Source of the DNA: Bacteroides sp.
GTDB taxonomy: Bacteria > Bacteroidota > Bacteroidia > Bacteroidales > SM23-62
Direction of reading: 5' to 3'
NCBI GenBank assembly: GCA_030667765.1
Contig: DAOUVF010000228.1
Coordinates: 1-5,450, forward strand
Length of the DNA stretch: 5,450 bases
Part shown: one piece after another, positions 1-5,450 of the stretch
Position numbering within the stretch: position 1 is the first letter of the stretch
How the letters are laid out: every line of letters begins with the position of its first letter
Notes under the pieces: generated by a model
Told to the model about the DNA's origin: nothing
Seen by the model: the letters and a program-made list of their open reading frames with translations, nothing else
Databases searched by the model: none
Position numbers and translations under genes: made by a program

Positions 1-102
1 AGAAATAAAGAAATTGTTAAGAAAAACATCCCACAGCAAAACGCTGTGGAAGAATTGCTAAATTTGATAAAAACTAACGGGGACTGGCATGATCGATCTT
101 AA
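1..102 (+). CDS. C-terminal tail of an unidentified upstream gene (partial)
   Basis: Reading frame 1 is open from the first base of the window to a TAA at 100-102, giving 33 codons. The encoded tail is charged and helix-like (it begins RNKEIVKKN, contains AVEELLNLIK, and ends GDWHDRS). It overlaps the ATG of the HAD gene at 89 by 14 nt, a spacing typical of a coupled operon and in keeping with the overlaps further downstream. Too little is present to name the family. The alternative is that this stretch is an untranslated leader that is open by chance, since 33 codons without a stop is not strong evidence. A 7-bp inverted repeat lies inside it. Confidence 0.5.
   Translation, partial: RNKEIVKKNIPQQNAVEELLNLIKTNGDWHDRS
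31..49. repeat. Perfect 7-bp inverted repeat (small hairpin)
   Basis: CCACAGC at 31-37 and GCTGTGG at 43-49 are exact reverse complements around a 5-nt AAAAC loop. The transcript could form a GC-rich hairpin. No T-run follows (the next bases are AAGAATTGCT), so it does not look like an intrinsic terminator. It lies 39 nt before the HAD start and inside the presumed tail of the upstream gene. It may be a weak regulatory hairpin or simply coincidence. Confidence 0.4.
59..66 (+). promoter_or_regulatory. Possible Bacteroidota -7 element ahead of the HAD gene
   Basis: TAAATTTG at 59-66 matches the Bacteroides-type -7 consensus TAnnTTTG at every fixed position and lies 22 nt upstream of the ATG at 89. 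No TTTG-like -33 box is found 19-21 nt upstream, where the sequence is AC-rich. This could be a weak or activator-dependent internal promoter, or chance in AT-rich sequence within the upstream frame. Confidence 0.25.
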
Positions 103-712
103 AGGCATCAGGAATATTGTACTGGATCTGGGAGGAGTGATCCTCGAACTGGATGTAAACAGGAGCATGGAGTCATTGAGTGAACTGGGGTTCCCGGGAG
201 AGGAAAATATGGATATTATTTTCTCAAAATATCCTTTTTTTTTGGAATTTGAAACCGGAAGGATCAACTCCGATGAGTTTATCGGTGCATTGACCGCCCA
301 GCTGGGTGATCATACGCCGAGGGAAAAGATCCTTGAGGCCTGGAATGCCATGATCCTTGGTTTCCGGCCTGATACCATCAAACTGCTAAGCCAGCTCAGG
401 GAAGGATACAGGATGTTTCTACTGAGCAATACCAATGCCATTCATGAAGTATATTATAACGACCTCCTTCACATGAAACATGGCATCCCGAACCTGACGG
501 ACATTTTCGAGAAGGTTTATTATTCCCATGACCTGAATATGCGGAAACCGGATCATGAAATTTTCCAGCATGTCCTTGCTGACAGCCGGCTTAATGCCAG
601 GGAAACGCTATATATCGATGATACGGAAGTACATGTAAAGGCTGCCGGGGACCAGGGGATGCATGCTTATCATCTCCGGTTACCACAAAGGATAACCGAG
701 GTATTGTGTTAG
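89..712 (+). CDS. HAD-superfamily phosphatase, YihX-like (subfamily IA)
   Basis: This 207-residue protein is predicted to be a cytoplasmic haloacid-dehalogenase-type phosphatase acting on small phosphorylated metabolites. All four HAD motifs are visible: motif I VLDLGG with nucleophile D13, motif II LLSNTN (S113), motif III lysine K153 in MRKPDHEIF, and motif IV acidic pair D177-D178 in YIDDTE. The segment between motifs I and II is helical, as in a C1 cap. The second Asp of the usual DxD is a glycine (G15). E. coli YihX, an alpha-glucose-1-phosphate phosphatase, likewise has DLGN at this point, and the SNTN and MRKP motifs and overall length also resemble it as I recall. The ATG at 89 follows a weak GGGG-containing leader. 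The gene overlaps mtnA by 7 nt, so its substrate may be a sugar phosphate linked to that pathway (inference). It is not an obvious MtnC enolase-phosphatase. A run of nine T at 235-243 codes in frame for part of PFFLE. Confidence 0.88.
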   Translation: MIDLKGIRNIVLDLGGVILELDVNRSMESLSELGFPGEENMDIIFSKYPFFLEFETGRINSDEFIGALTAQLGDHTPREKILEAWNAMILGFRPDTIKLLSQLREGYRMFLLSNTNAIHEVYYNDLLHMKHGIPNLTDIFEKVYYSHDLNMRKPDHEIFQHVLADSRLNARETLYIDDTEVHVKAAGDQGMHAYHLRLPQRITEVLC

Positions 713-1803
713 TAAACGGCAGACCATACCAGACCATCTGGATGGATGAATCAGATCAGGACAGGATCCATTACATCAACCAGGAAGTCCTTCCATTCGA
801 GTTCAAGATAGAGGAAATGCACTCTTCTTCGGACAGCTATGATATGATCCGGAGAATGAATGTAAGAGGGGCCCCATTAATAGGCGTTACAGCTGCATTT
901 GGGATATACTTGGCATGCCTTGAAGCCAAAACGCAACCCGAACCGCAGGTTTATCTCAGGGAGCAGGCCGCTCTGATCAGGGAGGCACGCCCAACAGCAG
1001 TAAATCTTTCCTGGGCCGTAGACCGGATGATGAAGAAAATTGCCAATGCTGCTAAGCCCGAACATATGATTATGGTTGCCAGGCCTGAAGCATTGAAGAT
1101 CAGGGAGGAAGAACTCCAGGCATCTTATATGATAGGCCAGCATGGCCTGGAGATCATCAGGGGGATCAGTGAAAGAAAAAATGGAAAGGTGGTTAATATA
1201 TTGACCCATTGCAATGCTGGCTGGCTGGCCTGTATTGATTATGGGACCGCCACATCACCCATCTACCAGGCATTCGACGAACAGATTCCCGTTCATGTAT
1301 GGGTCGATGAGACCCGCCCGCGGAACCAGGGAGCCAGGCTGACGGCCTGGGAGCTTGGGCAGCATGGTGTACCCCACACGGTCATCGTGGATAACGCCGG
1401 TGGACATATCATGCAAAAAGGACTGGTGGATCTGGTCATAACCGGTAGTGACCGGACAACCCGCAGTGGAGATGTGGCTAATAAGATAGGCACCTATTTA
1501 AAAGCACTGGCCGCCAGGGACAATGATATACCTTTCTATGTTGCACTTCCCGTATCCACCATTGATTTTACCATTGATTCCGGGATAGAAGAAATCCCTA
1601 TTGAAGAGAGGGATCCTGATGAGGTCAGGGTAATGGAAGGCATCTCGGATGGCAAGATTCAGAGTGTGAGGATCATCCCCGAAGAAAGTCCGGTTTCCAA
1701 TTATGGTTTTGATATTGCACCGTCCAGACTGATTACCGGATTAATTACGGAAAAAGGGATCTGCGGGGCAAGGGAAAGTGAAATTATGAAATTGATAGAT
1801 TGA
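706..1803 (+). CDS. mtnA: S-methyl-5-thioribose-1-phosphate isomerase (MtnA)
   Basis: MtnA converts the aldose methylthioribose-1-phosphate to the ketose methylthioribulose-1-phosphate in methionine salvage. Family members can also isomerise 5-deoxyribose-1-phosphate. The 365 residues match the usual length. Visible signatures are NVRGAPLIG (52-60), RPTAVNLSWA (95-104), LTHCNAGWLA with the catalytic cysteine C169, DETRPRNQGARLTAWELG (201-218), and GSDRTTRSGDVANKIGTY (247-264) with the catalytic aspartate D249, followed by PFYVALPVSTID. The same fold is shared with eIF2B-type regulatory subunits and ribose-1,5-bisphosphate isomerases, but the CN and SDR signatures favour MtnA. The GTG start at 706 overlaps the HAD stop by 7 nt. 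It is preferred over ATG 742 because the family-like N-terminal YQTIW stretch lies before the latter. GSDRTT and NAGW replace the commoner GADR and NAGA, marking a variant subgroup. No other methionine-salvage gene lies in the window. Confidence 0.92.
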   Translation: MLVNGRPYQTIWMDESDQDRIHYINQEVLPFEFKIEEMHSSSDSYDMIRRMNVRGAPLIGVTAAFGIYLACLEAKTQPEPQVYLREQAALIREARPTAVNLSWAVDRMMKKIANAAKPEHMIMVARPEALKIREEELQASYMIGQHGLEIIRGISERKNGKVVNILTHCNAGWLACIDYGTATSPIYQAFDEQIPVHVWVDETRPRNQGARLTAWELGQHGVPHTVIVDNAGGHIMQKGLVDLVITGSDRTTRSGDVANKIGTYLKALAARDNDIPFYVALPVSTIDFTIDSGIEEIPIEERDPDEVRVMEGISDGKIQSVRIIPEESPVSNYGFDIAPSRLITGLITEKGICGARESEIMKLID

Positions 1804-1808
1804 TCGGC

Positions 1809-2564
1809 ATGAAGCTGTCAGTGATAGCAGACATTCACTCGGATCTGATCAGTTTGCAGGAGGCCCTGCGGGAGATCGATAAGCAAAAATGCGACAAGAT
1901 CCTGTGCCTGGGGGATATTGTAGGTTACAACCAACATTTTGAAGGTAGCCCGGATGGAAGGGACGCTAATGCCTGTGTCAGAATGGTTAGAAAACATTGT
2001 GATTATGTGGTTTGCGGGAACCATGACCTGCATGCCATCAGGAAACTTCCATCCTACCACGATGAGCTGGGCATGCCTGACAACTGGTATGAGCTCGAAC
2101 TGGAGGAAAGGGGACGGGTCTCAAAATCGCCCCTGTGGCTATACGAAGATGAGATGGATGATCCTGTCAGTGAATCAAGTTTTGAATACCTCAACGAACT
2201 CCCTGAGCAGATAGTTATCGGGACAGGGGACTTTAATATCCTGGCGACTCATTTTATCGAACCTGACATTACAGGTGCCTCAAAAAGATCACCTTCATGC
2301 CAGAAAGATTTTTCCTTGCATCTGGAACTTTTAAAGAAAAAGAAATGCCTGGCCGGCCTGGCCGGCCATGCTCACCTGGAAGGGATTGCCTGCATATCCA
2401 GGAGGGATTTCACGATGAATTATTACCGGAAATCCCACCTGGATAAAAAGCAACAGATCATTGTAGTTCCACCCCTCACACGGAGTCCCGGGAGCAGGGG
2501 ATTTATAATACTGGACAGCCTCAGCCGTGAATTTGAAGCCATATCATTAAAATACTTAGCATGA
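1809..2564 (+). CDS. Calcineurin-like metallophosphoesterase
   Basis: This 251-residue protein is a predicted cytoplasmic dinuclear-metal phosphoesterase of the YfcE/MJ0912-like group (Calcineurin-like PF12850 type). The metal-binding blocks appear in order: ADIHSD (D8, H10), GDIVGY (D36), GNHD (N71, H72), ATHF (H148) and GHAH (H187, H189). All key residues are present, so an active enzyme is expected. The substrate cannot be read from sequence and could be a phosphodiester, phosphomonoester or nucleotide. The ATG at 1809 starts 5 nt after the mtnA stop and puts MKLSVIAD at the N-terminus, as is normal for this family. A TTG at 1800 would add three residues and overlap mtnA by 4 nt, and cannot be excluded. 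The gene ends in an ATGA overlap with the next gene, which indicates translational coupling. An insertion of roughly 60 residues (about 80-140) after GNHD makes it longer than minimal YfcE proteins. Confidence 0.88.
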   Translation: MKLSVIADIHSDLISLQEALREIDKQKCDKILCLGDIVGYNQHFEGSPDGRDANACVRMVRKHCDYVVCGNHDLHAIRKLPSYHDELGMPDNWYELELEERGRVSKSPLWLYEDEMDDPVSESSFEYLNELPEQIVIGTGDFNILATHFIEPDITGASKRSPSCQKDFSLHLELLKKKKCLAGLAGHAHLEGIACISRRDFTMNYYRKSHLDKKQQIIVVPPLTRSPGSRGFIILDSLSREFEAISLKYLA

Positions 2565-4609
2565 CAAGGACTTTCAATAAAAAATACCTCATTCCCTTTG
2601 CCCTGATTATTCTCCTGTTGATGGCTTTTGCATGGTTTGCGAATCAATATGCGAATTCAGATAATAGCTTGATGTTTTTTACGTTGTGTGCAGATTTTGT
2701 GCTCATTATTGTCTTAATGGTCCTGATTGTGCGGAAGGTTTTCATGGATCATACCAGCCGTCAACAATCCCAGGAACGCCTGGCTGAGGCCAATGAGAGA
2801 TACAGGGCTTTAATGGAAACATCCACCGATGGCACATTGATCATTATTGAAAAGGGGATCGTACATGCCAATTTCGTCTTCCTGGCCATGAGCGGGTATA
2901 CACTGACTGACCTGTCGCAGTTGAAATTTGAAAACCTGATTGCCATAAAATCATTACCGGGACTGAACCTTGAAACATTTTATGAGGAAATAGGCGACAC
3001 AGGAAGGACGGTCAATATGGAGGCAACCATATCCTGTAAAAGAGGAGAAATGAGGGAAGTTATACTTACTGCCTCAAGGGTGGAGCTGATGGGACAACAT
3101 GGGATCATCATAGTCAGCAAGGATCTTTCACGCAAGGAAAGAATAGAAAAGGAATCTATCAACCTGATGAATGAACTGCAATCAAGCATCCTGATGATGA
3201 ATCTCCCGGTGAGTTCTTTTGTGAGGGAGCATATTACCTGTGATATGGATATACCTGTTCATGAGGCGGCTTCAATAATGCGCCGAAAAGATCAAAATGC
3301 CATCATTGTTACCAAGGATACCAGCCAGCAGCCTGTTGGGATCATCACCGATTGCGATCTGAGAAACCGGGTAGTCGCAAGAGAGTTTAATGTAAACAGC
3401 CCGGTTTTTGAGATCATGAGTTCGCCGCTGATCAGGATCCCTGATGAAGCCTTGCTTTATGAAGCCGTACTTCAGATCAAGGGAAACTCTATTTCACACC
3501 TGGCCGTGGAAGATCGTGCAGGGAGGATCGTCGGCATATTCAGCAATGAAGACCTGCTGGAGGTTCAACGTAATTCCATATCCTACCTGATCAAGGAAGT
3601 AAGTGCTGCAGAAACCGTTGAATCCCTCAAGAAGATCCATAATAAAATACCTGTACTGGTAAAGATCCTGCTTGAGAGTGGGTCCAGGGTCAGGAATATA
3701 ACCTACCTGATCAGTACGGTAACGGATGCCATTACGCACCGTCTTGTAGAATTTGCCATTGAGGAAATGGGGGAACCTCCTGCAGACTTTGCCTTCCTGG
3801 CCCTGGGAAGTGAAGGGAGAAGGGAACAGACACTGGTCACGGACCAGGACAATGCTATCGTATTCGAGGATGTGCCAAATGAGAAATTTTCAGAGGTGAA
3901 CCGGTACTTCCTGTACTTTGGTAAGAAAATCAATCTCTGGCTTGATAAGATCGGTTACCAGTATTGCCAGGGGGAAGTCATGGCCGGTAATCCTCAATGG
4001 TGTCAGTCCATCTCCCGGTGGAAAAAATATTTCTCTGACTGGATCAACCAGAAAAGCCAGGATGGTATACTGGGAGTTGCCGTATTTTTTGATTTCCGGA
4101 TTGTTTACGGATCAGAGAAATATGCCGATGAACTGAGAAAACATATCAATAAAATAATCGACGGTAAAGCATTATTTTTCCGTTTGCTGGCCAGTGATGT
4201 ATCAAAGTATAATATCCCGACAGATATTTTTAAGGAAAACGGACCGGAAAATAGCCCTGGGGCACCTGAAGCATTCAATATAAAAAATGCCATCTCACCC
4301 CTGGTGGATTTCATCCGTGTATATTCCATCCAGCATCATGTGGGCGAATCCAACAGCCTTCTTCGATTGGAGAAAATGCTCAGGATGAATATAATACCGG
4401 AGGAAGAATACCATGAAATCGAGAATATTTACAGCCGGATGATGGAGATCCGCTTCCGGTCACACGTGAATGCCATACTCGATAATAAATCCCCTGACAA
4501 CATGGTTGCCCGCGAAGAACTTACGGTGATCGAACAGACCATGATCAGGAAAACCTTCTCAGAGATTATCCGTTATCAGCAAAAAATACTGGATGATTTC
4601 TCTGTTTGA
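2561..4609 (+). CDS. Membrane-anchored PAS / CBS-pair / DUF294 nucleotidyltransferase-like signalling protein
   Basis: This 682-residue multidomain protein has two N-terminal membrane segments (about 9-27 and 37-57) forming a hairpin, with Lys/Arg before the first and after the second, so the rest should be cytoplasmic. A short coiled linker (66-80) leads to a PAS domain (about 78-192, ERYRALMETSTDG to KDLSRKERIEKE). A tandem CBS pair follows (about 217-275 with GIITDCDL; 280-337 with GIFSNEDLL), likely binding an adenine nucleotide. Then comes a DUF294 nucleotidyltransferase domain (about 355-520) with ALGSEGRREQ and TDQD (D428, D430) plus a later DFR (D511), the GlnD/GlnE-like metal-binding pattern. 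The C-terminal helical DUF294_C domain (about 530-680) contains NIKNAISPLVDFIRVYSIQ. DUF294 proteins usually carry a cyclic-nucleotide-binding domain before the CBS pair. Here that place is taken by membrane segments plus PAS. The ATG overlaps the preceding stop as ATGA. Transferase activity and target are unproven, and no exonuclease or GlnB partner is nearby. Confidence 0.87.
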   Translation: MTRTFNKKYLIPFALIILLLMAFAWFANQYANSDNSLMFFTLCADFVLIIVLMVLIVRKVFMDHTSRQQSQERLAEANERYRALMETSTDGTLIIIEKGIVHANFVFLAMSGYTLTDLSQLKFENLIAIKSLPGLNLETFYEEIGDTGRTVNMEATISCKRGEMREVILTASRVELMGQHGIIIVSKDLSRKERIEKESINLMNELQSSILMMNLPVSSFVREHITCDMDIPVHEAASIMRRKDQNAIIVTKDTSQQPVGIITDCDLRNRVVAREFNVNSPVFEIMSSPLIRIPDEALLYEAVLQIKGNSISHLAVEDRAGRIVGIFSNEDLLEVQRNSISYLIKEVSAAETVESLKKIHNKIPVLVKILLESGSRVRNITYLISTVTDAITHRLVEFAIEEMGEPPADFAFLALGSEGRREQTLVTDQDNAIVFEDVPNEKFSEVNRYFLYFGKKINLWLDKIGYQYCQGEVMAGNPQWCQSISRWKKYFSDWINQKSQDGILGVAVFFDFRIVYGSEKYADELRKHINKIIDGKALFFRLLASDVSKYNIPTDIFKENGPENSPGAPEAFNIKNAISPLVDFIRVYSIQHHVGESNSLLRLEKMLRMNIIPEEEYHEIENIYSRMMEIRFRSHVNAILDNKSPDNMVAREELTVIEQTMIRKTFSEIIRYQQKILDDFSV

Positions 4610-4619
4610 GCCTGTCCAT

Positions 4620-4651
4620 CTTGACATATGCCCGGGAAAGTCTTAACTTTA
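4620..4651 (+). promoter_or_regulatory. Candidate Bacteroidota promoter for the kinase-like gene
   Basis: CTTG at 4620-4623 (-33 box, consensus TTTG) is followed after 20 nt by TAACTTTA at 4644-4651 (-7 box, consensus TAnnTTTG, five of six fixed positions). Spacing and order fit the primary sigma factor of Bacteroidota. Transcription would begin near 4656-4660. That start lies downstream of the ATG at 4653, so the ATG at 4677 is favoured as the true start, with a leader of about 20 nt. The element sits in the only real gap between genes and would uncouple the kinase from the upstream operon. Confidence 0.45.
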
Positions 4652-4676
4652 TATGGCATACAATTATTTACCTGCC

Positions 4677-5369
4677 ATGAAGATAGACCTTTCTAAATAT
4701 CTGACCGAGCGTTACCAGGATTCCATGTTGAAACAGGAATACGAAGGACCAGTAGTAACCATTGCAAGGGACTTCGGGTGTCCCGACAGGGAAATTGCAT
4801 CGAGATTAACCAACCGGCTAAACCAGCTTAAAGATTCAAGATCAAAGAATATCCGCTGGCGTTGGATCAGCAAGGAGATCCTGGCGGAATCCGCCAGGGA
4901 GCTGGAGATGGATCCTGCGGATATAAAATATGTATTTCAATATGAGAAGAAAACTGTTTTTGATGATATTATTTCCTCTCAGTCAAGGAAATACTATAAA
5001 AGTGACAGGAAGATCCGCAAAACAGTTGCCCAGGTCATCAGGAACATTGCTTCTGAAGGCAATGTAGTGATCATTGGCAGGGCAGGTGTGGCCATTACCA
5101 AAGATATTGAAAGGTCCTTGCATATTAAACTGGAAGCCCCTTTGTAATGGCGAGCACTACGGGCTTCTGAAAAATATTGCATATCCCTGGAACAGGCTAA
5201 GAAACGAGCTGTCGAAATTGATAAGAAGCGACAGGAATTCAGGAATTACTTTCATGGGACAGGATCTGATTACACAGAATTTGATGTCAGGTATAATTGT
5301 ATGTCTTTGAGCCTGGATGACATTGTATGTAGTATTGTCGATCTCTTAAAATCCAGGAGATTCGTCTAA
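4677..5369 (+). pseudogene. Cytidylate-kinase-like protein, interrupted by an in-frame TAA
   Basis: The protein resembles the Cytidylate_kin2 family of P-loop NMP-kinase-like proteins, whose substrate is generally unproven. From the alternative ATG at 4653 the frame runs 164 residues to TAA 5145-5147. Visible blocks are VVTIARDFGCPDREIA near the N-terminus (P-loop position, but not a classical GxxGxGK), RWRWISKEIL, and VVIIGRAGVAI followed by HIKLEAPL. Beyond the TAA the same frame continues for 73 codons (WRALRASEKY..., AKKRAVEIDKKRQEFRNYFHG, DYTEFDVRYNCMSLSLDDI) to a TAA at 5367-5369. This tail is what full-length members carry after APL-E-WR. Restoring one codon gives 230 residues from ATG 4677 (238 from 4653), a normal family length. 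ATG 4677 (MKIDLSKYL) is preferred because the promoter-like element ends at 4651. There is no nearby in-frame restart codon after the stop. A truncated product would lack the lid and C-terminal part. A sequencing error is the main alternative. Confidence 0.75.
5145..5147 (+). other. Premature in-frame stop codon (TAA) in the kinase-like gene
   Basis: TAA stands between EAPL and WRA, where relatives usually have a glutamate or similar residue (APLEWR pattern, from memory of the family). GAA to TAA is a single G-to-T change. The frame is unchanged on both sides, so this is a substitution and not a frameshift. The other genes in the window end normally in TAG, TGA and TAA, which argues against a reassigned genetic code. 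Confidence 0.75.
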
Positions 5370-5411
5370 GCCCTGTTTACACTTGCTTATCAACACATTG
5401 TGAAAACTCCC

Positions 5412-5443
5412 TTTGAACGGATTTTTAAAAATCCTTATTTTAG
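5412..5443 (+). promoter_or_regulatory. Candidate Bacteroidota promoter for a gene beyond the window
   Basis: TTTG at 5412-5415 is an exact -33 box. After exactly 20 nt, TATTTTAG at 5436-5443 matches TAnnTTTG at five of six fixed positions. Transcription would start near 5448 and run rightwards out of the window, so the regulated gene is not visible. The spacer is filled by a perfect 16-bp palindrome. The 81 bases from 5370 to the end contain no coding region that I can support. Confidence 0.4.
5419..5434. repeat. Perfect 16-bp palindrome between promoter boxes (possible operator)
   Basis: GGATTTTTAAAAATCC is an exact palindrome of two 8-bp half-sites with no spacer. It occupies 16 of the 20 bases between the candidate -33 and -7 boxes, a position where a dimeric repressor would block RNA polymerase. 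The alternative is a weak AT-rich terminator for the kinase-like gene, since TTATTTT follows. But the stem has only two GC pairs per arm and no loop, so folding as RNA would be poor. Confidence 0.45.
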
Positions 5444-5450
5444 GGTCCAC

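Noticed and set aside
31..66. Hairpin at 31-49 as an intrinsic terminator before the HAD gene
   Set aside because: No T-run follows the stem, and an open frame appears to run through it into the HAD gene.
877..1209. Minus-strand open frame of 110 codons
   Set aside because: It lies wholly inside mtnA in antisense. The translation shows no family-like motif, and the sense strand carries strong conserved motifs.
1939..2214. Plus-strand 91-codon frame inside the metallophosphoesterase gene
   Set aside because: It is an out-of-frame shadow of a gene whose own frame has all the metal-binding motifs.
2351..2367. Two GGCCGGCC palindromes in tandem (9-bp direct repeat)
   Set aside because: They encode the LAGLAGH part of the conserved GHAH metal-binding region of the metallophosphoesterase. 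The repeat follows from the codons for Leu-Ala-Gly twice.
4627..4660. TATGCC / GGCATA 6-bp inverted repeat around the -7 box of the kinase promoter
   Set aside because: The arms are only 6 bp with a 22-nt separation, which is likely to arise by chance. There is no supporting second site.
5145..5147. Stop-codon reassignment or programmed recoding at the internal TAA
   Set aside because: Other genes in the window end in TAG, TGA and TAA in the standard way, and TAA is not a known site of selenocysteine or pyrrolysine insertion. A point mutation or sequence error is simpler.
5074..5310. Plus-strand 78-codon frame overlapping the premature stop of the kinase-like gene
   Set aside because: I considered whether it could be the real continuation after a frameshift. 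The kinase-like residues continue in the original frame instead, and this frame shows no family resemblance.

Overview
The window looks like a chromosomal piece from a member of the Bacteroidota, probably Bacteroidales or a relative. This rests on the gene content and style: weak or absent Shine-Dalgarno sequences, candidate promoters of the TTTG / TAnnTTTG type, moderate GC, and protein variants that I associate with this phylum. The assignment is an inference and no marker gene is present. No mobile element, RNA gene, CRISPR array or phage gene is visible.

Layout: positions 1-102 hold the tail of an upstream reading frame. From 89 to 4609 four genes run in one direction with almost no space between them: a YihX-like HAD phosphatase (89-712), an MtnA-type sugar-1-phosphate isomerase (706-1803, GTG start), a calcineurin-like metallophosphoesterase (1809-2564) and a 682-residue membrane-anchored PAS / CBS-pair / DUF294 nucleotidyltransferase-like protein (2561-4609). 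Overlaps of 14, 7 and 4 nt and one 5-nt gap indicate a translationally coupled operon. After a 43 to 67 nt gap (depending on the start chosen) with its own candidate promoter comes a cytidylate-kinase-like gene (4677-5369). It is split by an in-frame TAA at 5145-5147, and family-like sequence resumes in the same frame immediately after the stop. The last 81 bases hold no gene. They contain a perfect 16-bp palindrome placed exactly between a candidate -33 and -7 box, presumably the control region of a gene beyond the window.

Function: the HAD phosphatase and MtnA point to sugar-phosphate or methylthioribose/5-deoxyribose salvage. The metallophosphoesterase is of unknown substrate. The large PAS-CBS-DUF294 protein looks like a membrane-bound sensor or signalling enzyme whose output domain resembles the GlnD/GlnE nucleotidyltransferases. 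How it relates to the metabolic genes ahead of it is not known. The most noteworthy items are this domain architecture, the single-codon interruption of the kinase, and the operator-like palindrome at the right edge.
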